From positions 124,001 through 188,000 of the forward strand of contig JADKGX010000002.1 of NCBI GenBank assembly GCA_016722065.1: a stretch of 64,000 bases of DNA, read 5' to 3'. Below are positions 61,059-64,000 of the stretch, piece by piece. Both the position numbers and the translations under genes were made by a program. Numbering within the stretch: position 1 is the stretch's first letter; every line of letters begins with the position of its first letter. The DNA comes from Planctomycetota bacterium. Lineage in GTDB: Bacteria; Planctomycetota; UBA8742; UBA2392. Below the pieces are notes generated by a model. It saw nothing but the letters and a program-made list of their open reading frames with translations, had not been told where the DNA came from and did not search any database.

Positions 61059-62037
61059 GCGTGTCTTGGTTGTAGGCAGCGGAAGTTTCGGCACTGCCAT
61101 TGCCGTTGTGGCAGCGCGCCGTGGTGCCCATGTAACGCTGTGGGCGCGCCGACCCGAGCTTGCCGCAGAGCTGCGCGCACGCCGAGAAAACGTCACGTTC
61201 CTGCAGGGCGTAAAACTGCCCGAAAACATTGAGCCCGTCAGTGAAGTCGGCAACGCCGGGCAATACGACTGGGTGTTCAGCGCCGTTCCCACGACCTATG
61301 TGCGGGACGTGTTCTCGGCCTTGCGCTGGGAGTATCCGCCCGAGTTGCCCATTGTGAGCCTTTCCAAGGGTATTGAGCAATCCTCGCTGGAGTTCCCGAC
61401 ACAGATTCTTCTGAACGTCACTCGCGCGCGGCACGCCTTGACGCTAAGCGGTCCCAGCCATGCAGAAGAAGTTGCCCGCGGGTTGCCGTGCGTGCTGGTA
61501 AGTGCCGGTGACGACGCCCTGGCACCGCGCTTGGCCACGTTGCTTTCCGGCAACAGCCTGCGCGTCTACCACAGCCGCGATCTGGTGGGCGTTGAACTTG
61601 CCGGTGCGGCCAAGAATGTCGTCGCCATTGCTGCGGGCATGGTGGAAGGCCTGGGCCTTGGTGACAACGCAAAGGCCGCACTGCTGGCGCGCGGGCTGGC
61701 AGAAATCGCCCGTTTGGGCGCAGCCATGGGCGCCCAGGCGCGAACGTTTTACGGCCTAAGCGGCCTTGGCGACCTGTACACCACCTGCGCCAGCCCCTAC
61801 GGCCGCAACCGCGCGTTTGGCGTGCGCGTTGGCAAAGGCGAAAAGCCTCAAGCCATCATCGACAGCATGGAAATGGTGGCAGAAGGCTTCAACACGGCCA
61901 AGGCCTTGAAAACGCTGGCCGACAGCAAGGGCGTAGAAATGCCGATCTGCGAGGAAGTTTGCGCGATTCTGTACGGAAGCGCAGACCCAGCAGAAGCCGT
62001 CACAAGGCTGATGACCAGGGCACTGAAGGCCGAGTAA
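61051..62037 (+). CDS. gpsA: Glycerol-3-phosphate dehydrogenase [NAD(P)+]
   Basis: 328 residues. NAD motif VLVVGSGSFGTAIAVV, LSLSKGIEQSSLEF-like block, TLSGPSHAEEVARGLP, GAAKNVVAIAAGMVEGLGLG, GLGDLYTTCASPYGRNR and EMVAEGFNTAKA. Supplies glycerol-3-phosphate for PlsY. Convergent with the transketolase gene 71 bases away. Confidence 0.96.
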   Translation: MAERVLVVGSGSFGTAIAVVAARRGAHVTLWARRPELAAELRARRENVTFLQGVKLPENIEPVSEVGNAGQYDWVFSAVPTTYVRDVFSALRWEYPPELPIVSLSKGIEQSSLEFPTQILLNVTRARHALTLSGPSHAEEVARGLPCVLVSAGDDALAPRLATLLSGNSLRVYHSRDLVGVELAGAAKNVVAIAAGMVEGLGLGDNAKAALLARGLAEIARLGAAMGAQARTFYGLSGLGDLYTTCASPYGRNRAFGVRVGKGEKPQAIIDSMEMVAEGFNTAKALKTLADSKGVEMPICEEVCAILYGSADPAEAVTRLMTRALKAE

Positions 62038-62108
62038 CGGACCGTGGGCGTCCTGCCCGCCGAACCTGCAAGCAAGGGCTGCAAGGATGGCCGCGGTCCG
62101 GGGCTGGC

Positions 62109-63038
62109 TTACTTGGTTCCCAGGACTTCGCGTGCTGCCTTCAGAATGCCTTGGGCGTCGATGCCGTACTTCTTCCACAGTTGCTCGCTGTCGCCGCTTT
62201 CCCCAAACGTGTCTTGCGTGCCTACAAATCGCGTGGGCGTCGGGCGCAGCTTGGCCAGGGCTTCAGCGACCGCGCCGCCCAGCCCGCCGATTACGTTGTG
62301 TTCTTCCGCAGTGACAACCGCGCCGCAGGTGGTCGCCAGTTTCACAAGCGCTTCCGTATCCAGCGGCTTGACGGTATGAAAATCGGCCACGGCCGCGCTG
62401 ATGCCTTCTTTGGCTAGAATCTCTGCGGCTTCCAGCGCAAAAGCCACGCAGGGGCCGTTGGCGACAATCGCCACGTCCTTTCCCTCTCGCAGCACTTTTG
62501 CTTTGCCAAGCTGGAACGGTTCGCCGTCCTTGTAAACGTCTTTCACTTTGGGCCGGCCCAGGCGCAGGTACACCGGCCCTTTGTGCCTGGCCACGGCCTT
62601 GGTGGCGGCGTAGGCGCTGGCGTAATCCGCGGGCACTACCACCGTCATGCCCGGAATCACGCGCATGATTGCCACGTCTTCCAGGGCCTGGTGGCTGGCA
62701 CCGTCTTCGCCCACGCCCAGCCCGCTGTGGGTGCAGGCAACTTTGACGTTCAAGCCCGGATAACCCACGGTGTTGCGCACGCTTTCCCAGGCGCGGCCGG
62801 TGCCAAACATGGCGAAGGTGGTTGCAAAGGGAACCTTGCCCGTGGTGGCCATGCCGGCGGCAACGTCAATCATGTTGGCTTCGGCTATGCCCATCTGGAA
62901 AAAGCGGTAGGGGTACTGCTTGGCAAAATCATCGGTCTTGACGCTGCCGCCAAGGTCGGCCGTCAGGGCCACTACCTCTGGCATTTCAGCGCCTAGTTCA
63001 AGCAAGGCTTTTCCAAAGGCATCACGGGTTGCGCGCAT
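62109..63038 (-). CDS. Transketolase, C-terminal (beta) subunit
   Basis: 309 residues covering only the Pyr and C-terminal domains: VALTADLGGSVKTDDFA, RFFQMGIAEANMIDVAAGMA, THSGLGVGEDGASHQALED and the C-terminal TAEEHNVIGGLGGAVAEAL. Split transketolases pair with an N-terminal (TPP-binding) subunit, usually just upstream. Here the upstream gene is a transporter, so the alpha subunit lies elsewhere. GAGGGG site before the ATG. Confidence 0.92.
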   Translation of the reverse strand: MRATRDAFGKALLELGAEMPEVVALTADLGGSVKTDDFAKQYPYRFFQMGIAEANMIDVAAGMATTGKVPFATTFAMFGTGRAWESVRNTVGYPGLNVKVACTHSGLGVGEDGASHQALEDVAIMRVIPGMTVVVPADYASAYAATKAVARHKGPVYLRLGRPKVKDVYKDGEPFQLGKAKVLREGKDVAIVANGPCVAFALEAAEILAKEGISAAVADFHTVKPLDTEALVKLATTCGAVVTAEEHNVIGGLGGAVAEALAKLRPTPTRFVGTQDTFGESGDSEQLWKKYGIDAQGILKAAREVLGTK

Positions 63039-63077
63039 GGTTTCCCCTCAAGGCGCGGGCAGCATAGGCGGCAAGCG

Positions 63078-64000
63078 TTACGGCGCAACGGTGTGGGAAA
63101 CTGCGGGCCGTGGCTTGACCCGTGCCAGAAACGCCAGGCCCAGCAGCAGGGGCAGCGCTTGCAGCATCAATGCGGCCTTCCAGCCCAGCAGGTCATCGCC
63201 AGTGGCGCGGGTCACCACGTCAACGGCAATGCCAAATACGGCGCTGCCGATCACGGAAAGCTTTACGGTAATGCCATACAGTCCAAAATATTCCCCAAGC
63301 TTGTCGCGCGGGGCCAGCTCAATCAAGAGTTTGCGGCCGGCAGTCCAAATTCCAGCCAACCCCAGGCCGCCAAAGCCACAGATCCCCGCAAAGTACAGCA
63401 ACACATTGCTGCCGCCACCAAGCGCCGCCCCCACCAGCCCCAAGGCCAGAAACGCAGCCGAAAGCCGCAGCACGCGCAGGCTGCCCCACTTGTCTGTCAA
63501 AAAGCCCAGTACCAGCCCGAACAACAGAGCCAGCACGTTCAAGGTCAGGCCGGCATACTTCAGCAGGGTTGAAGGCGTGTTCATGGCAAGGCCCAGCAGC
63601 TCGATCGTTCCTGAGCGAGGCACCCAGCGGGCGATATCGGCCGTTCCAGCGTTCACAAAGAAGGTGTTCTTGGTGAAGTCGCCAAAGAAGGCAATCGCGG
63701 TGTTCAGCACATCAACACAAAAGAAGTTGCCCAGCAGAAACCACATCACGGCGCGGTCGCGTGGCAGGCCCTTCAATGTGGCCTTCAACGACACAAACTG
63801 CTGGCGCACCAGCGCCATCGAAAACGGCGTGCGGTTGTTCACCCTGCGTTCTCGCACAACCAGAAAGCACGGCAGCGCCAGGCCGAAGAACATCAGCGCC
63901 GCCACACCAAAAGTGCCGTCGTAGCCAATGCTTTCGGGCAGATCCAGCAGCACCACAATCAGAATCGTTCCAATGTATCCCAGGCCCACACCAGCGCCTG
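63078..64000 (-). CDS. MFS transporter, UMF1/Atg22-like, 5' partial
   Basis: At least 307 codons; the frame is open through base 64000 (GAG before VGLGYIGTILIVVLLDLPES), so the gene is cut by the window end and the GTG at 63989 is not the start. Around eight TM helices are visible. FGLVLGFLTDKWGSLRVLRL is the MFS loop between helices, and GLAGIWTAGRKLLIELAPRDKLGEYFGLYG matches the UMF1 (Atg22-like) effluxer family. Substrate unknown. Confidence 0.85.
   Translation of the reverse strand, partial: GAGVGLGYIGTILIVVLLDLPESIGYDGTFGVAALMFFGLALPCFLVVRERRVNNRTPFSMALVRQQFVSLKATLKGLPRDRAVMWFLLGNFFCVDVLNTAIAFFGDFTKNTFFVNAGTADIARWVPRSGTIELLGLAMNTPSTLLKYAGLTLNVLALLFGLVLGFLTDKWGSLRVLRLSAAFLALGLVGAALGGGSNVLLYFAGICGFGGLGLAGIWTAGRKLLIELAPRDKLGEYFGLYGITVKLSVIGSAVFGIAVDVVTRATGDDLLGWKAALMLQALPLLLGLAFLARVKPRPAVSHTVAP

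Noticed and set aside
62038..62100. Inverted repeat CGGACCG/CGGTCCG as a terminator between gpsA and transketolase
   Set aside because: Only 7 bp around a loop of about 49 bases with no U-tract; too weak to call.
1..64000. CRISPR arrays, insertion sequences or prophage
   Set aside because: No regularly spaced repeats, transposase, integrase or phage structural genes were found on either strand.

Overview
The window is a dense, high-GC bacterial chromosome segment (roughly 60% GC, short spacers, many 4- or 8-base gene overlaps). It holds about 67 protein genes, one tRNA-Val, and no phage, IS element or CRISPR array. No stretch over 300 bases lacks a gene; the longest is 22739-23030, which holds only a possible vapB promoter and a weak hairpin. 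The gene set points to a Gram-negative-type bacterium, most likely Planctomycetota or another deep PVC-like lineage. The reasons are secreted prenyltransferase-repeat and TPR proteins of unknown function, FHA signalling, a split transketolase, a homocysteine methyltransferase/MTHFR fusion, PrkA-YeaH and periplasmic cytochromes. This placement is inference, since no rRNA is present.

Layout. 1-2204: an ECF sigma factor (cut by the window start) and two membrane-anchored LTxxQ proteins that look like its sensor/anti-sigma system. 2379-6155: an oligopeptide-type binding lipoprotein and a permease in which the DppB and DppC halves are one polypeptide. 6256-11348: PrkA/YeaG kinase, TPR-zinc-ribbon protein, GT9 glycosyltransferase and YeaH. 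11414-15050: a secreted terpenoid-cyclase-fold protein, an SDR, a parvulin-like protein, a cupin and a small unknown. 15178-25209 (minus strand): an aromatic/acyl-CoA catabolic cluster (thioesterase, benzoate-CoA-ligase-type enzyme, SDR, Rid protein, MarR, enoyl-CoA hydratase, acyl-CoA dehydrogenase, 2Fe-2S protein, old-yellow-enzyme fused to FN3), interrupted by vapBC and a creatininase. 25264-30064: a dihaem cytochrome c and three tandem secreted paralogues. 30266-41269: housekeeping and metabolic genes (rpsA, fluC, PHP phosphoesterase, sucC, coaD, two glutathione peroxidases, mpg and others).

41271-50454: tRNA-Val, then a compact minus-strand histidine operon hisZ-G-D-C-B-H-A-A2-F-IE. Two members are unusual. 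HisIE carries a third, (p)ppGpp-hydrolase-type HD domain, and a second HisA paralogue has lost both catalytic aspartates.

50546-51702: a cytochrome c lipoprotein and a LolD-type ATPase. 51857-56185: a four-gene module with its own promoter and a perfect 16-bp palindrome (a protein ending in an L7/L12-CTD-like domain, an 87-residue protein, a STAS-like/FHA protein and a two-TM protein); I do not recognise it as a described system. 56228-64000: aroB, dprA, homocysteine methyltransferase/MTHFR, plsY, gpsA, transketolase beta subunit and an MFS transporter cut by the window end.

The best candidates for something undescribed are the HisIE-alarmone-hydrolase fusion with its companion HisA2, and the 51857-56185 module. 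All domain calls were made by eye from translated sequence.
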